Counted from the first letter of the stretch, positions 1-13,863 are shown. The stretch: DNA of 64,000 nt from Verpa conica (GCA_033030425.1 JAUFSD010000010.1:620001-684000); one strand, 5' to 3'. Notes: a model not told the origin generated them from the letters alone. Numbers and translations are program-made.

Positions 1-3000
1 TTTCAATTGGACAGACAAGGCGTTACATATCTTAAAGCTCTATCTATATGCGGTATGGGTGATGCCACCCCACAATCACATGTTTAGCAATGTTTCAATC
101 CCTACCTTGCACCCGGTAGGTTATATTATCGTGCGTCCTTGGGCTTATCTAAGCTTCAATTTTTCTTTTTATCTAATCAGAGCTTTTCAAGGGAGCATTT
201 AGGAGTAGCGGCATTCAGGAATAGCGACATTCAATTATTACGTCATATTGATTACACTACATTATCTTCAACCCCAGCACAACCCACGCTTTACATAACC
301 CCAATTTCGGTGAGATCTAGCGGGTAGATCTTGTATCTGGATTGGTTTATATACTAAAGAGGGTCAATCTCTTGAAAGATATGGATAAGAGGAAGAATAT
401 TACTTTATCGTCCTGTCTTTCACCACCCTGGTCCACCATATTCCCTTTTTTACAGATTTTCTCTGTTCTATCTATCTCTTCTCACATTCGATTCCCTGTT
501 ATCATACATATTTATGTGACTCTTGACTATCCCCCGAAGTTACTCGGCATCGTGGCTAAGCAAGCCTCGGTCTGCCTTTAAGGCGGCGATTTTTAGCTCT
601 AGATCATTTATTCTGACTTTTATAGCTTCAGCTGTCATTTAGCGGTTGTGTTGAATTGTTTGAGTTATCTCGAGGGCTACACGAATAGCTATCTGGGAAG
701 GTGGATGACTGGTAAATAACCCAGAGGGGAAAGAGGGCTGCTACAGCAGTTTTTTTCAGAGCAACTACTGGATAAGAGACACTTATTTGACGGAATCTCG
801 GGCGGAAGGTTGCGATTTTGGAGGTGCGGGGGTACCCTGAAACAAGTAGGGAACTAATACTTCAGTTTACTCCGCATCACCCGGAATCACTCGGTATTAG
901 TAACCAATATTGTCTCACTTTGGAACTAGTGTGGACGCCGACTTCCTAGTATTTTCTAGCCTTAAAAACACCCATCAAAAATTCGGTAAACTCTAGGCTT
1001 ATCATTAATACTGGCCTATATCGGTTCTTCTTATATCACCCACCAAAAACACACTAGAGGAATACAAAAGGCTAGCAAAAGAGGAGACAGAGGCTATCTA
1101 GGGCAAGCCGTTTTAATTCAGTGCATGAGTCTACCAAGATTCCATACAGAGGAATACAAAAGAGCGCCTGGTTAGGCGTTAGTATTGAGTGAGAAATTAG
1201 GACAGGAGCTGCTGGCATGAAAATATTCACTCCCCCCATGAATACTGAGCACCTCCAATAAAGGGTAAAAGGACTGGGTGAATAGAGACTGGGAGGTATC
1301 CCACACTCACCACTTTGGCGAGCAGCGTTAGACTGAATTCCTACCTATCTCACATCGAAGTAGGGGTTTGTCTAGGTTTCAACTGTAGTGGGGTAACCGG
1401 GGACGGAAATGGTAACAGGTTGTACAGCCGTGATTAGTGGCTAAAAGAGTCATGAAACACCTAAACCGAATATCAAAATTCTATAATTTTGTTTGATACG
1501 AGAGTCTCCATATCATATCAGCTGGCAGCTATTAGGTGGGGAATTCACTTACGCGTCCTCTACTCTCTGTGGGCCTCCAGAAACTTAAAATACCGGATTA
1601 TGCACCCCTTTTTGGCGCCCCCTCAAACACAGAGATAAGTTTGAACACCGAGTACATTGACTTATTCACATATTCACTAAGAAATCGAGTGCGCTGGTAC
1701 CTCTTATATCAATTTTGCCGATAAAAGAACTATGTACATCACTAGAGCGATTTGATCTAGCTATAGATCATGTTCTCGCTAGAAACTTTGGGACTCTTGG
1801 TATTTCTTTTAGCTTGGACCTTCGGAAACGTATTCAAGCCCTAGAGGCCTTTTTAAGAGCGATCCTCTTGAACTATGATATCTGACTGGTCTAAAATTTC
1901 GTAAGACCCCGGCCCAGGTGGATAAGTCTACGCCAAGTATATATTTTTTTACCTGGGAATCTGGAAGATAAACGTTTCAGGTACAGACAATCTATTATCG
2001 ATTGGCTCTTATCACTTGCTCAATAACTACTCAGATTTCCGATTCCCCTTCATGATTACAGACAGTAGCAATGCTATAGAATTCCTAAATAATGCAAGAT
2101 TTAGAGAAGAGTTATAGTCTGCACCGATACTTCTCTAATATAATTAGAGATCTTGGAAGAACCCACAAAACACTAGTCTATGGGATGAGATTAATCTTTA
2201 AGGCCGATAACCCCTTAAAGATCGATAGTTTTAAGTCCGGGTACCAACACTGCGCTCTTAGTTGATTTGCCCACCCAGCTGAGCACGTTTCTTGGCACAG
2301 CGCGACAAGAAGAAGTACCTGAGCTGATGACTGCGTATGAAACATTTCAGGTATCAGCATCTCGACTGCATACATAATTAATCTAAAGTCTAGACTATAT
2401 CTATTCTCTACATAATAGACTAATGCAGATAGGCTCGTATTTTGGATCATCCTCGACATTCAATGGTTGTTGGTCGTGTACGTTAAAGGGGGCGTCATTT
2501 TCTCGACAGATCCTGAGGTATCATAGAAAGTCAATGAAGACCTCAGCCCTGACACGAAGTGAGTTGTCTTTATCTGATGATCGCGGGGGGATGAACAGCC
2601 GCAGAGCTCGATGTCGCAATTTGCAGTGGCTGAAGTACGATGGCCTACTTGACCCTGCAGGGGTTTCTCAAACGCGCTGATCAGCCCGGCGTCACAGCTC
2701 CTCATAGTTGAGGAATCTACAATTACTTTTGATGGGAAAGGGCACAATTCACCGAAGGAAAAGCAGGTTCATTGCTGAAACGTTCGGAACAAGCAAAGTC
2801 AAAGACCGGCCAAGTTCGTCTTACCTAGCCCCTCGCGGTATCGGTTACCAAGCCTCAGAGTCGTGTATGTAACTTCAAGCGCAACTGTGCCAGAACAGGT
2901 AACGGCAAAAGAATAAAAAAATAAAGAATACCAGCATACGCAGGAAGCCATGCGGGAGGCTCAAGTCATGATAGTACTAGGGTATATCCGACGCGATGTT

Positions 3001-4676
3001 AAAATGTCAGTGCCACCATCGGTAGATCACATGGCAGTCAGAGCTATCGAATTATCAGTTCCGTCAAAGCAAAAATAAAATATCACTCCATCAATACCTA
3101 CGAGTAGTTATCGAGTCTAAGAGGTGCTGCCCGCTTATCGTGCCAAATTCAAGGCAAGGAGCCGGTGAAGTGATGGAATGGATGAATTTAGAACTACGCG
3201 GCGCAAGGATGGGATATGGCTCTCTCGAGAACGGCGGCTCAACTTGATGTTAATCGCTGTCTCCTTACTACTCGTGGGTTGTTGCGTGAACTTTTTTTCC
3301 TTTTTTTCCCTGAAAGTTATGGGGAAGTGATGCGAGAGATACAGATGCCGGAACCAATGTAGGAGGGCAATTGGTATTGACTAAAAGAAGCAGTGTGTTG
3401 CTATGTTCACGAGAGGTTGTGCAACGTGGAAGTATTTTTTTCTGTTGGGCGGTTTCCTGCGCGTAGCTCGGAACAATTATGGATAAATCTTCGTATGAAT
3501 GGCCGGCCGCCAATACTGTGACAAAATAACTTGATAACAGTTTTCAGCCCTAACTTACTGGGTACGTAAATGTTCAGTTGCAGGACCTGGAGAGGCTCAC
3601 ACGCATACTCTCGCCCTTGACAAGAACCCCCGGGAAATCGGGTCCGGCATTTGGGAAGTTTTGTCCGTGTTGGTTACATTTGCGGCTATCATACACGGGT
3701 AGTGCATGAATTGCCATGACTTGAGGCTCTGCTTATATTGATTGTTTATCGAGCGTCCTCATTTATTTTCACAGCACATGTTGAGTCAGAGGGGCATGCA
3801 GGATGTCACGGTGCGGCTGCCTTGTCACGCTAATATTTTGAAAAGAGCGGGCAGCCTACCACTAATCCTCCGATTGCAACTGAACCCGTTTCAGTTCTCA
3901 CGCCGCTGCTGCCGGAGAGCCAAAGGTCAACCGATCAAGTAGCGATAAGCAAATCCGCGCCGCTTACCATCCACTCTACCCCAGACAGACGACGCCGCAC
4001 CACCCTTGCTGTTTTCTTTTTTTTTATTGACGGTTCAGCCTCGCGCTAGCAACGGTATTCGCTTGGGATTGACTGTGAGTCACCTATTTTTTTTCTTGAT
4101 GAAGGTGCATACTGACCTCAATGTGCATCAGTCGCGCTAAATAAATATGCAATAAGAGCCTCTTGGGCGTCGACCTCGGTTGTTATTTTAGCGGAATATG
4201 TGGGATCCTGGAGTCTTAACTTCACAGGTAGGGGGAGGACTGGCTCTCATGCGTTTCTTGACCCAGTCTGCCTAGCGGTCCGCTATGTCATTTGCTACTT
4301 CCAGAACACTTCCATTACAGGCATTATCAGCACTAAACCAAGCGAGCAATTAAAAATAGCGAGTTGGTCCCTCCATTATGCATGCCTGTGAGCGGGGGTG
4401 TGTGGGAAGATGTGACCAACCGTGCATCGTTGAACTTCCGTACTTATCAGAGGTCACGCATGGGTAGGTGGTGGGGAGACTGTAAGGCGGGTTGGATCAA
4501 CCCAGCTCCTAGGGTGCAAAGCGGTCCAGTGCAATCGGTATAATAATTGAGCTCCCATCCTCTTTTTTTTCCCCTTCACTTCATCAGATCTCATCAGCCA
4601 TCTTCTTAACCATACTTCAATTTGAAGACCGCCCCCAAATACAAATTCAGCTACCCTTTAAACAAACCAAACCACT
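1..4676. other. Gene-poor region with decayed sequence
   Basis: No reading frame here has coding character in either strand; the ORFs are short, low in domain signal and overlap one another. A 15-bp exact direct repeat (AGAGGAATACAAAAG) lies at 1056-1070 and 1148-1162. The first copy sits in a short coding-looking stretch (EEYKRLAKEETEA followed by a stop) that may be a relic of a transposon protein. The last 150 bp before 4677 are pyrimidine-rich, with T8 and CTTCA runs, and look like the core promoter and leader of the next gene. Confidence 0.5.
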
Positions 4677-5105
4677 ATGTCCCCTACAACCTCCTCTCCT
4701 ATCCCGGCCCCGATCAATACAAGAACCCGCGCAGACTCCAACAGCTCAACTGCAATGAACTCTCCTTCATCCTTGAATTCAGGTTTCTCTTTGCCTCTCT
4801 CCTCACCTCTCTCTTTGGTCTTCACAGAAGGCTCCCAAACCAGCGAAGAGCCCTTGGAAACCATACAATCTGTAGCTTCTGTCATGGCGAAGAGGGAAGC
4901 GCCGAAACCTACACGCCCGCAACTGTATCAAACTGCTGCCGGCCCATCCCCCCAACGCAAGAGCTCAGAATCCATGGATTCTCTAAGGAGGGCACCGACC
5001 TTTAATGATTTCGGAAGAGGACGTCACAGCAACGTTTGGTTGTTCCGCGGTGTTTCAATAAGAGGAGCTGTACGCGGACTATGGGATCCTTCATCGAAGA
5101 ACTAG
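4677..5105 (+). CDS. Small Ser/Pro-rich conserved fungal protein
   Basis: Single-exon gene of 142 residues. The start is chosen because ACCACTATGTCC is a fair start context behind a C/T-rich leader typical of fungal promoters. Residues 1-85 are Ser, Pro and Thr rich (MSPTTSSPIPAPINT and similar) and should be disordered. The C-terminus (about 100-142) is more ordered, with RRAPTFNDFGRGRHSNVWLF followed by RGAVRGLWD. I recall a GRHSN-x-WLF-like block near the end of small uncharacterised ascomycete proteins, so I regard it as a real conserved gene, but I cannot give it a function. Multiple Ser-Pro sites suggest phosphorylation (inference). A second frame (4622-5005) overlaps the same DNA and is taken as a shadow. 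The 3' flank has T-rich, AT-rich DNA as expected for a fungal 3' UTR. Confidence 0.62.
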   Translation: MSPTTSSPIPAPINTRTRADSNSSTAMNSPSSLNSGFSLPLSSPLSLVFTEGSQTSEEPLETIQSVASVMAKREAPKPTRPQLYQTAAGPSPQRKSSESMDSLRRAPTFNDFGRGRHSNVWLFRGVSIRGAVRGLWDPSSKN

Positions 5106-7794
5106 ACACAAATTGTGTTCTTTTCATGATACGATATGACTATTTTCTTGTACGAGTATAGCCGCTTGGATACGGTACTTTGCGTGGGTTTAGCGGTTTC
5201 AGTTCTTTGAACATTCATTTTTTATTTCATTATTTGCTCGCGCTGGGGGTTAACGCTTGAGTTGGATTTTACTTGTGAATATGTTTTACGATAAATTGGT
5301 GTGGAGTTTTGTTTTTTAAATTTTTTCTTCTCTCTATTTTCAGAGATAACGATGCCTACGCAAAACAAATGTTTCCTTTCTACTTTATTTTACCGGGGGG
5401 ATGAGAGGCTCAACTGGCTAGATTAGGATTAGGGCTATTGGGCTAGTTTTAGGGGTGGACATGTCAGAAATGGAAATTAGTAAACAATTTATGCTTCATT
5501 TTCTACCAATTAGAGATTTATTCCCCGCATCTCCGCTCTCCAAGATACATCACCAGTATAAATCGCAATCGTGCGCACACAAGTAAGAAAAAAGCTATGA
5601 GTTCGCACAAAAGCTGATTCGTGTTCGCTGTTATTGGAAAATGTTGGACGCGACATCATGCAGTAATCTCGACTCATCCATAACGTTTTAAGTCAGCGAT
5701 CATGTGAGTGTACGTTCGTAATTATGGCGAGTTGGTTTGAGCGTAGTCTCTCTCTCCCCCCACTAGGCCTGTGCGAGAACGGGCGTGTGCGCGCATGCTT
5801 TCCCCGGAAGAAAAAAAAAAACCCCTCCTCTATCATCACTGATAGTGCATGCATATAACTTAAGCTTACGTCAACATACAATCTTTTCCGGGGTACAACA
5901 CATGGGAGGGGCCGGGGGGGGAGGGGAGGATTAGTCTTCTTTTCTTTCGGTCATGTAACTTTGAACCACCGGACGCGCGTTTCTTAGTCCGTGTGGTTTT
6001 TTCTCTCTTCTCGGTCCGCATTGCTATTTGATCACAACGGCAAGACCGGAAAGAAAGGAGACAAACCGGAAAAATAAATCCCGCAATGATTGTCTCAAAA
6101 CTCCTTAACTTAAAAAAGCTAGGTAGTGTAAGAATAGATATACAAAGGAAACCGGTCTCTGAAAGCAGCCCATATCACATAAAGCACTTTTAAGGGACAC
6201 TTAGCATCTGCACTCCATCCTCCTCCTCAGGAACCACAGCGCATTTCTACCTCGCAGTAAGGAACGGAGGGGGGGAAAAAAGGGGAGATTCTCTGCGCTG
6301 GTAAGTAGACATGCGCAGGACAGTAAGATTCCTGACCTGTGTGGCACACCCCCCCCCAACTTTTCAAAAGTGAATAGAGTTCACAAGCAGATAACGTACG
6401 ACTACGTATCTGAACCTCAGCGGACAAGGGTTACATGTACGCCAACATTTGCCAAGCTAGAGGTGCCACGCAACGTGTCCATAACATTTGAATGGGAGTT
6501 GTATTTTATTTTACAAAGAGCAAATGGTTGTGAAAACACTCACGGTAGTATTAATAAAAATCGATCAGCAGGTCATATCTACCAAGAGGTACGCCGTGCC
6601 GTTATCCAAAGTGTAGTCAGGATTTGACCGGCACTGTATATGGCAAGGATAGGACTGGGGGGGTAGATCAGAGCGTAGATTAAGAGATATGAGAGGGAGG
6701 TATTGGTATTTTTGAAAATAGAATAAATCACCCAATGGTAACGGTGGTGGTGATGGTGATGACTAGGAATTAGCTCGCAAGTAAGCAAACACATGTTGCT
6801 CGGCGGGGATCCACAAAGCTTTTAGAACCTTAGCTAACCACCTTCTGCAAGAGATTCTGAACCCCCCTTAACCAATTATATATTAGAGATCCATCGGACC
6901 GGGAGCTCTGGGGGGGTAGGGAATTGTATTCTGAGCGCATAGAGATACCTCATAGCTGCCACCGTGTAATTTTGTAATGTAGTACGAACCTTTACATTTC
7001 TGGGGGGGTGTTTTAAACGATGGTATCTATCTGCATGGGGCCAACCCAAGTCCGCGGGTTAATCGGATCACATGTGAACTGGGTTCTCACTGGGGATTAA
7101 TAATGTGAAACAGTGCAAGGACGTTTCGTGAGATAGAGTTATAATTATGAAACATCTCGGTAGCCGGGTAGTGTTTGTCAGTGTACTACATACCGAAGGG
7201 GATCCCGTATGCCTGGTGCGTGGACCACGTTAGTTAAATCTCAGTCGGCTCTTTATGGTGCATATATGGCTTCATCGAATGCAAGCTTCCCAAGAGTCTA
7301 TACTACCACCGATCGCAGCTCAAAAAATAAATAACAACAAAAACAGCGCAGTAGTGGAAATATTTCTCAGTCGTGGAAGAAACACTACGTCTGCTCACAT
7401 GCACGCGCCGGTCGGTCGGTCGGTTTCGATATTTTGTGTCGTCAGGTAGAGGACAGACATACCCAGACGAATGTTTAGAAAATATATATGAATTTATATA
7501 TCATGATGGAATCAGATTGATCGATGATTTCCAACACCTCAAGTGCAATAGTACTGCAGCTGGCATTGCAGTTATGAGTCGTGACTAACTTGTAGCACCC
7601 AATGCGATGGCCGGGGGGGGGGGGGATATTCTGGGGTAACATCCTATATGCAAGCCACAGTGTATAAGTCATCTGTGATCTTCGATACTTTTGTCAAATG
7701 TGAGCGTTTGGATCAAAGTTCCAATATCGTAATACTACAAGCATCAACAAACCAGATACGAATAATTCCAACAATGGGGTTACGTTTCCTGTAA

Positions 7795-8338
7795 ATCTGA
7801 TTAGTACATTTTTTTTTTTTTTTTTTTTTAAGTCAAATCATTATTGATTTCTGGGTACAAAATGTGGCATGCAGTTATAAACTATGGCCTGAAAACACCC
7901 ATCCCCATCAAACAAAAGAAAAAAGCCAAAGAAAAAGCGTCCCCCTGAGTAAATCAACACTATTATAGTGACTATGGTCTGTCACCAACCACACATCCCC
8001 TTCCAGAGCAGATGATAGCATTGCACCCAATATACATGGCCAAAAGACCAGAAAAGTAAATAGAGCTGAAAGCCCTTACCCCAAAGGGGTGCCGAGGCGA
8101 TAACCGGTCGCAGCAGCGAATGTCTCTCGTTTTCAGAGACCCGAACCGTGGGAGGAGGGGGGGGCCTGGAGGGGCCTAGAGAGGCCTTGGAGGACCCAGG
8201 TAGGGGCCAGCATGACAGTCTTGGCAAAATGAAGCCAAAGGAAAGTCTTTATTAGAGAGGAAACCCCGCTCTCGTCAAGTCTTGGCGGCGTTGACAAGGG
8301 GTTGTCGGTTGCTTGAGGGGATGATCTGATTAGTACAT
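7795..8338 (-). mobile_element. Retroposed element with poly(A) tail and TSD
   Basis: The segment 7810-8323 is flanked by an exact 15-bp direct repeat, ATCTGATTAGTACAT, at 7795-7809 and 8324-8338. Immediately inside the left copy is a run of T, 21 in all if the last T of the repeat is counted (7809-7829). Read on the minus strand this is a poly(A) tail at the 3' end of a roughly 0.5-kb element. A target-site duplication next to a terminal poly(A) is the classic mark of target-primed reverse transcription. It could be a SINE, a 5'-truncated LINE, or a retroposed mRNA. No reverse transcriptase is visible, and no tRNA-like A/B boxes sit near its 5' end. An 81-codon frame inside it (minus, 7982-8227) has no recognised domain. 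The exact TSD implies a fairly recent insertion. Confidence 0.8.
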
Positions 8339-9139
8339 GCCGTTACTCTACATATACATTACTGCTAGAGGGCTCGGACCTTCTGCAAGGTTTTAATCTA
8401 CTCTACATACATATCCCGCACTCACATTAGACTGTACGATTTGATCTCCCACTGGCTTTTTATTTTTTCCACTGACCTCTTTCTGGGGTCAACTTCAGAT
8501 GATTCCTACCAATGATCCTTGGAGGTCTTCTTACTCTGCAGCTTTTGGTTGCTCGGTAGTTCCCATGGAATGGTGAGATTTGGAGTGCCACATGCATATG
8601 CAGGTTTTAGTGACTGAGTGCACTATCATTGCTAGCTAGCTAGAGTGTAATTCAACTGGTCATTTTTTCTATATCAGAGTGCGGGATTTCAGGACAAAAA
8701 GGTGTATAAATTATTCAGGGGAGATGATGGGTTAGATGAATATTACTTTAGTTATTAATCTACGTTGAATGTTAGCTAATCGGTTTTAACCATGTGCAAA
8801 GCGAGCAATCGTTATTCTAATTCAAGTAGATTACAGGGGGATCTGAAGAAGGACATCTAGCCATTGCAGATGCTCACAGGATGACACGTGCACTCTACCA
8901 ATTCTTTTGTAATCATATACTATCACTCGATTTAACAGGATATATGTCCTTTTGGTCAATGACCCCCATGTGAGAAATATAGGGTACTTAATAATATATT
9001 TAAATGATATTATTAGCCCGAAAGCGAATATGGTATGGGGTAGTATTTCTCTGCCGTAGGCCGAGTCCCATGGGTTACTAGTTAAGATGCCTGTTTAATT
9101 TAGCTGTAATAGCTAGTGGCTAGATATGAGGAGTGATAA

Positions 9140-9276
9140 TAGTGCCGAGATGGGCGAAAGATCCTAGGCGAAAGGGCCGGAGTCCCTTTCGGCCTAAGAG
9201 TATATCCTTCTACTAGTACTGTGGCAAGAATCCGGCACGGTTTGTTTCTAAGAATATCTAGCCTTACTCGGCACTG
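9140..9276. repeat. Cluster of inverted repeats
   Basis: AGTGCCGAG at 9140-9148 is matched by its reverse complement CTCGGCACT at about 9268-9276. Between them, at about 9167-9197, AGGCGAAAGGG and CCCTTTCGGCCT form a near-perfect hairpin with a seven-base loop region. The nested symmetry could be a small MITE or a decayed transposon end. No flanking duplication was identified, so the assignment is tentative. Confidence 0.4.
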
Positions 9277-12200
9277 ACGAGCCGAGTCTAGCTATGGGGC
9301 TACGTCACCAACCCGTAGCAACCTACCGGATATAGTTAAGATAGCTCTCAATTATATGCGTGGTGATGCAAGGATAAACATCAATATGTAATTAAACTTT
9401 AATATTATTTGTAGAGTTTTAAATAAATGATTAATATTATCAGATCGTCGATGTCTATATCAGCTGTTGCCACAATTAGATTTTATCCCGAACTATAATT
9501 TAACGTTTGTCCAACAGGTAAAACTAACCCCCTTTAATATACTAAATATATATATATAATAGTTGTGTCCAGGTGAATTAGGTTTATAGCCTGGTGGCGT
9601 GGACTTAGAGATTAATGTTTGTCCTAAGACATTTGAAATATGTTAATTTATTGCAGTTATCAATCGTAGGAGGGGGGCTATTTAAATACCTCCCAACCGT
9701 TCTATTTTTCCGGTAATCATTGGAAGCTGTTTAACAAATCCTCCTCTGTATGCCAGATAACCCACGAGATCCAAATGCATGACTATCCTATTACATGTTA
9801 GAGCGATAATGAACCGGAGGTGTTCTATCAAACAGTACAAGATTTATGAACAAAAACGGCAGGAGAGATCAGACAAAGCAATTGAGAGCGCGATATTTAC
9901 CAACTCAAAGCTAAAAACGTATAATTCAAGTAACCTTAATTATTAGCGAATCTGTAAGCAAATACGAGTGGAATGGTTGCTTACATATATATTTGTCTTC
10001 ATATGTAAGATATATTACACATTATTTGGCCAGAATACTGCAAGTATTCCCCCTATTGGATGAAGAGCCATTATAGTCGTTAGAATCTATTGAGGCTAGA
10101 TAGGAGTGGTACTTGGCATAGACTCTTTTCTTTAGAGCCTACCTTAATGAAGTCACCTTCTTCTAATATCTCGGCAAACCAAGGGTATAATCCAAACATA
10201 CCAGTCTTCCTAGATTTTCCCAGACTTATGAAATCTGCCGACCAATCATTCATTCCCAACCGCAACTCCTCCCGTAGTCTGTCCAAGAGCTTGAATTTAA
10301 AAACCTTGCGAGTTTAGAAACCGCTACACGAATGAGAAAGTTTTACGTCTGAGATCAACGTAGGTACATCGTGGTTTCTCAGATGTCCGCTGACTTCGGC
10401 AGAGGTATTCACGAATCAGGCGGCGGTCTCTAAAAATATTAGGCTTATCTGCGCACTTCCTCTTATACCTAGTATTGATTATGTGGTGTATATTTCCATG
10501 TAAGCGGTTGGCTTTCTAGGAAAAATATTCCTGGTTGTCATCTTCGTGCTATTGCGTATCCGGTACTGGATATATCTTCAATAGGGAATACTATACTTTG
10601 ACCAACGAATTAGTACCTATTGATAGTTCCAAGAATTCCTATATTGCAGTATCGATATAGACCGGTGTTTATACCAAGGGGGATTAATAAGAGAGTTATA
10701 ATAGTAGGTAACAATATCTGATACAGCGTGGTTTCTCCCTCGTTAGATGTGGTTAACGCATTCTCGCCTGTCGAATATCATCTAGAGATATTTCCTGTTT
10801 GAGGATTGTTCAGAAGCCGGATCGTTTGAACAGGAATTTTGTGAACCTTTACCTGATCTATCTATCTCATTATCGTAAGCTATTTATCGAGGGGTGGAGG
10901 TCTACGTAGTGCTCTAATAGGGCGTAGATCAACGTCGGTCAAGGTAACCGGAGACCGAAGGTAGAAGGTAGAAGTTTTCCTATAAAAATTCAAATATTAG
11001 CAAAGACTCATACGTTCTGGAAATAAGTCTGATATACTTAGTATATTGGTATATATGAGATTTGACACGCTAGTTTTTGTTTTTCCTAACACGTAAGGTA
11101 TTTGATAACTATACTTGGCGGTTTATTAATATCTCGGGGGCGGGGCCGCAACCGCATAATCTCAGGGTGGATGCCTAAGTATATAAGATTTGTTAGTTTT
11201 CTGATGTCTAAAAACTGGGATTGTTCATAGTGAACGAGTCTAGGAGAGTGATGTTTTGTATATAAATGTGTTAATGAGATGTAGTGCTGCCATACGGTGG
11301 GTGCTATCAGGGCTAAGAATGTAAGCTAATGAGGTGGAGGTGGTATTTGATGTAGTGTTGTAGACAATATAGACTGCCGACTTGAGGTGTAGAAGTTGTT
11401 AGCCATTTGGAACTTGGATAAAAATCCATGCCTAGGGGTAGAAATATACAAAGAGAGATATCTCTTATTTTAGAAGTTGCTGGTCAGCTCTAGTCGCTAT
11501 CTCAGGTAGTGTTAATAACAGTGCTATATTTGTTGAAATTCCAGAGGAGAAGGAGTATATTCCTACTTAATTTATATATTTCTTAGACTGACGAGGTTGA
11601 TTCTTGAGGTATAGGTTCAAATGTCATGAATAGAACACTGTCTATGCGGGTGCTTTGTGCGCGCTATATAGCTGCTCATGCGAGAGAAGCAAGGCGGACC
11701 AAACCAACCAAAGGAAATATATCGGATCTGGATTCTAGTTGGTGGGAGGAGAAAACATTTAGTTAGAGAAGATAAAATCAGTATATTTATGGCATACTAT
11801 AGGAGATCGAGGGGGGTAATTACCGGTATTAGTGAGGTAGGCTCACTTGACTAGAGCGGGGATCCAAGAAATGCCATGAAGATAGCTAGGAGAGTTCCAT
11901 TAACTAGTTAGTCTGTTTAAAGTTAGAAGTGATTCGTAGGGAGAAAGGAGAAGATGGAGGTCGATGTTTTATTTCCAAAGACTAAAGAAAGGGATAAAGA
12001 AAAATGAGGGGGGATCGGTGAAGTACTCACTGGGATATTAGTTACATAAAATCTGCTGCGCATGCGACTATTTTTAAAGCCTGTAAATAATGTCCGCTGA
12101 AAGCCATAATGTTTTCGGAGTTTTGATGAATGTATCGTCTGTCTATAGAAATATCAAGGAATAAAGTCAAGAAAACTGTCTAGACCATGGAATATCAGTG

Positions 12201-13863
12201 GAGGAAAGGGTAATCAGAGGAAAAGAGCAGAAAGTACCCCACATAGGATTGATCTGGTATAACTGAATAACGCAAAGGCGAAACCAGTGAGGTTCCTTGT
12301 ATGGACCAAGGTGGAGGAGGAAAGGTGTCTCTTAGTTCGTTTTATCCTTCAATAGGCTAGGAAACCATTTGGTAGATGTATATAGGCGTCGAGGATTAGG
12401 GGTATATAAGAGACTGAACGTAGGTTGTTTTTGAGATAAAATTTCGGTGGTGGGCTTTGGAAGGGGGAGAACCTTGGCGCCGCACAATTGATCAAGCCTA
12501 CGTACCTGACCATACCCAGCTACAAATATCTCCTTATAGCTTGCATCTTTTTATCTGATTACCTATACAACCTCGCGTCTGCCTATAACTACATACCATA
12601 GGTTTCGTAGGATCTGGATTAGGCACTTGGTTGGCGGGCGGTAATTGAAGCTACCCTCCTTGCACCGGGACAGAGAATACACAGGCACCATACTACGTTG
12701 GCGATGCTTCTGGACGGCAAGCTCTATCACTGATCATCTTCCTCAACATTTAGGCATGCCCTGCTATCATTTGAGCAGGTGAGATTGTCGCGCCATCCCT
12801 ATTTATGCTCCTGGTCTCCAGATCTTATACTGACCTGAAAGTGAATTACTTCTGCTTGCGAAAAGCATTTAAGTAGGGCCAAGAACTGTGGAGAACATAT
12901 ATCCAGCTACGTACAAAACGCTCTTTATCCACTTGCTACCCTCAAACGATCTACCACCGACTGGAAGATTCGCTTATAACTCTCCGATAAAAGAATACTA
13001 CTCCATCTACATAACTCCCAGCTCCTTCTACCAGGCTAACTATACTATCTACATCACAGTTCACAGTTCTTCGAGTGCTCAGCCGTGAGTCCATGAGTTA
13101 GTACTAATGAATCCTACTGGAACCTATTGGAGCCGATTATAGCCGGTTGCTGTGCCAAGAGGATTAATGGAAAGTACTTGGTAGCGTGCTGATATGTTCG
13201 TAGCAAATTCCTAGCTTAATATCCATGGATACAGAGCAACAGTTACAATGAAGACTATCGATCTAAAGTATTTGGAGTGGGGAGGAGCTGTAAATTCGAG
13301 GTTAGCACATTTACTCCTATCCCTTGTCTTGGAGAATCTAAATACTCCTAGTTCCGCTAATGATAAGCCTGTAGAAGTGTATTGTTTGCACCTGATAAAG
13401 GTGTATTTTCTTAATTATGCATTGCGACCTATGTGTGTCTCAGTACTTTCGATACACCCCACGATAACACTCACTGCTACCTCTCCCGGAGAAACCCCTA
13501 TGAGCTACAACATATCGAGGAACTAGATCACACGAGTAAGGGGTAACTATCCCAGTTTGACTTCTCTGTGCCTATGATTTTAGGTCAATTCTCTAGGTTG
13601 ACATGCGTGCTCGAGTGATGATACATGACCCCTTTCTCTTTGGATACCTATACTTAGCTTATCTATCACCCGCGACGATAGTCGCACAAGAAGACAAAAA
13701 GAAATATCTACCTCCTCTGGGTGGATCACTAAGCATCAATTGGACGCCACCCAGGAATGGTCTCAGTTGCATAAAAGTAAGGGGGTCTCCAGCTCTCCTT
13801 CCTACTCTACAACATAACAAACACACCAATATTCCCTACCGCGTGGATTTACGAATATTACGA

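Larger units (their letters stand above)
5106..13863. other. 8.7-kb gene desert with repeats
   Basis: No convincing gene. Contents: 3' UTR of the preceding gene; G-runs and A/T homopolymers; a retroposed element at 7795-8338; a cluster of small inverted repeats at about 9140-9280; AT-rich DNA with many stops from about 8.6 to 12.5 kb. A coding-like minus-strand stretch at 10080-10286 (DRLREELRLGMNDWSADF and onward, 68 codons) is isolated and has no identifiable start or partner exons, so it may be a gene relic. ORFs at 12888-13088 and 13248-13526 show no domain or composition that supports a gene. Confidence 0.5.

Noticed and set aside
13603..13863. N-terminal extension of the ERD copy 1 frame from 13603
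   Set aside because: The paralogue begins with a short Gly-rich exon that matches the ATG at 13864; the 87 extra residues show no similarity and look like untranslated leader.
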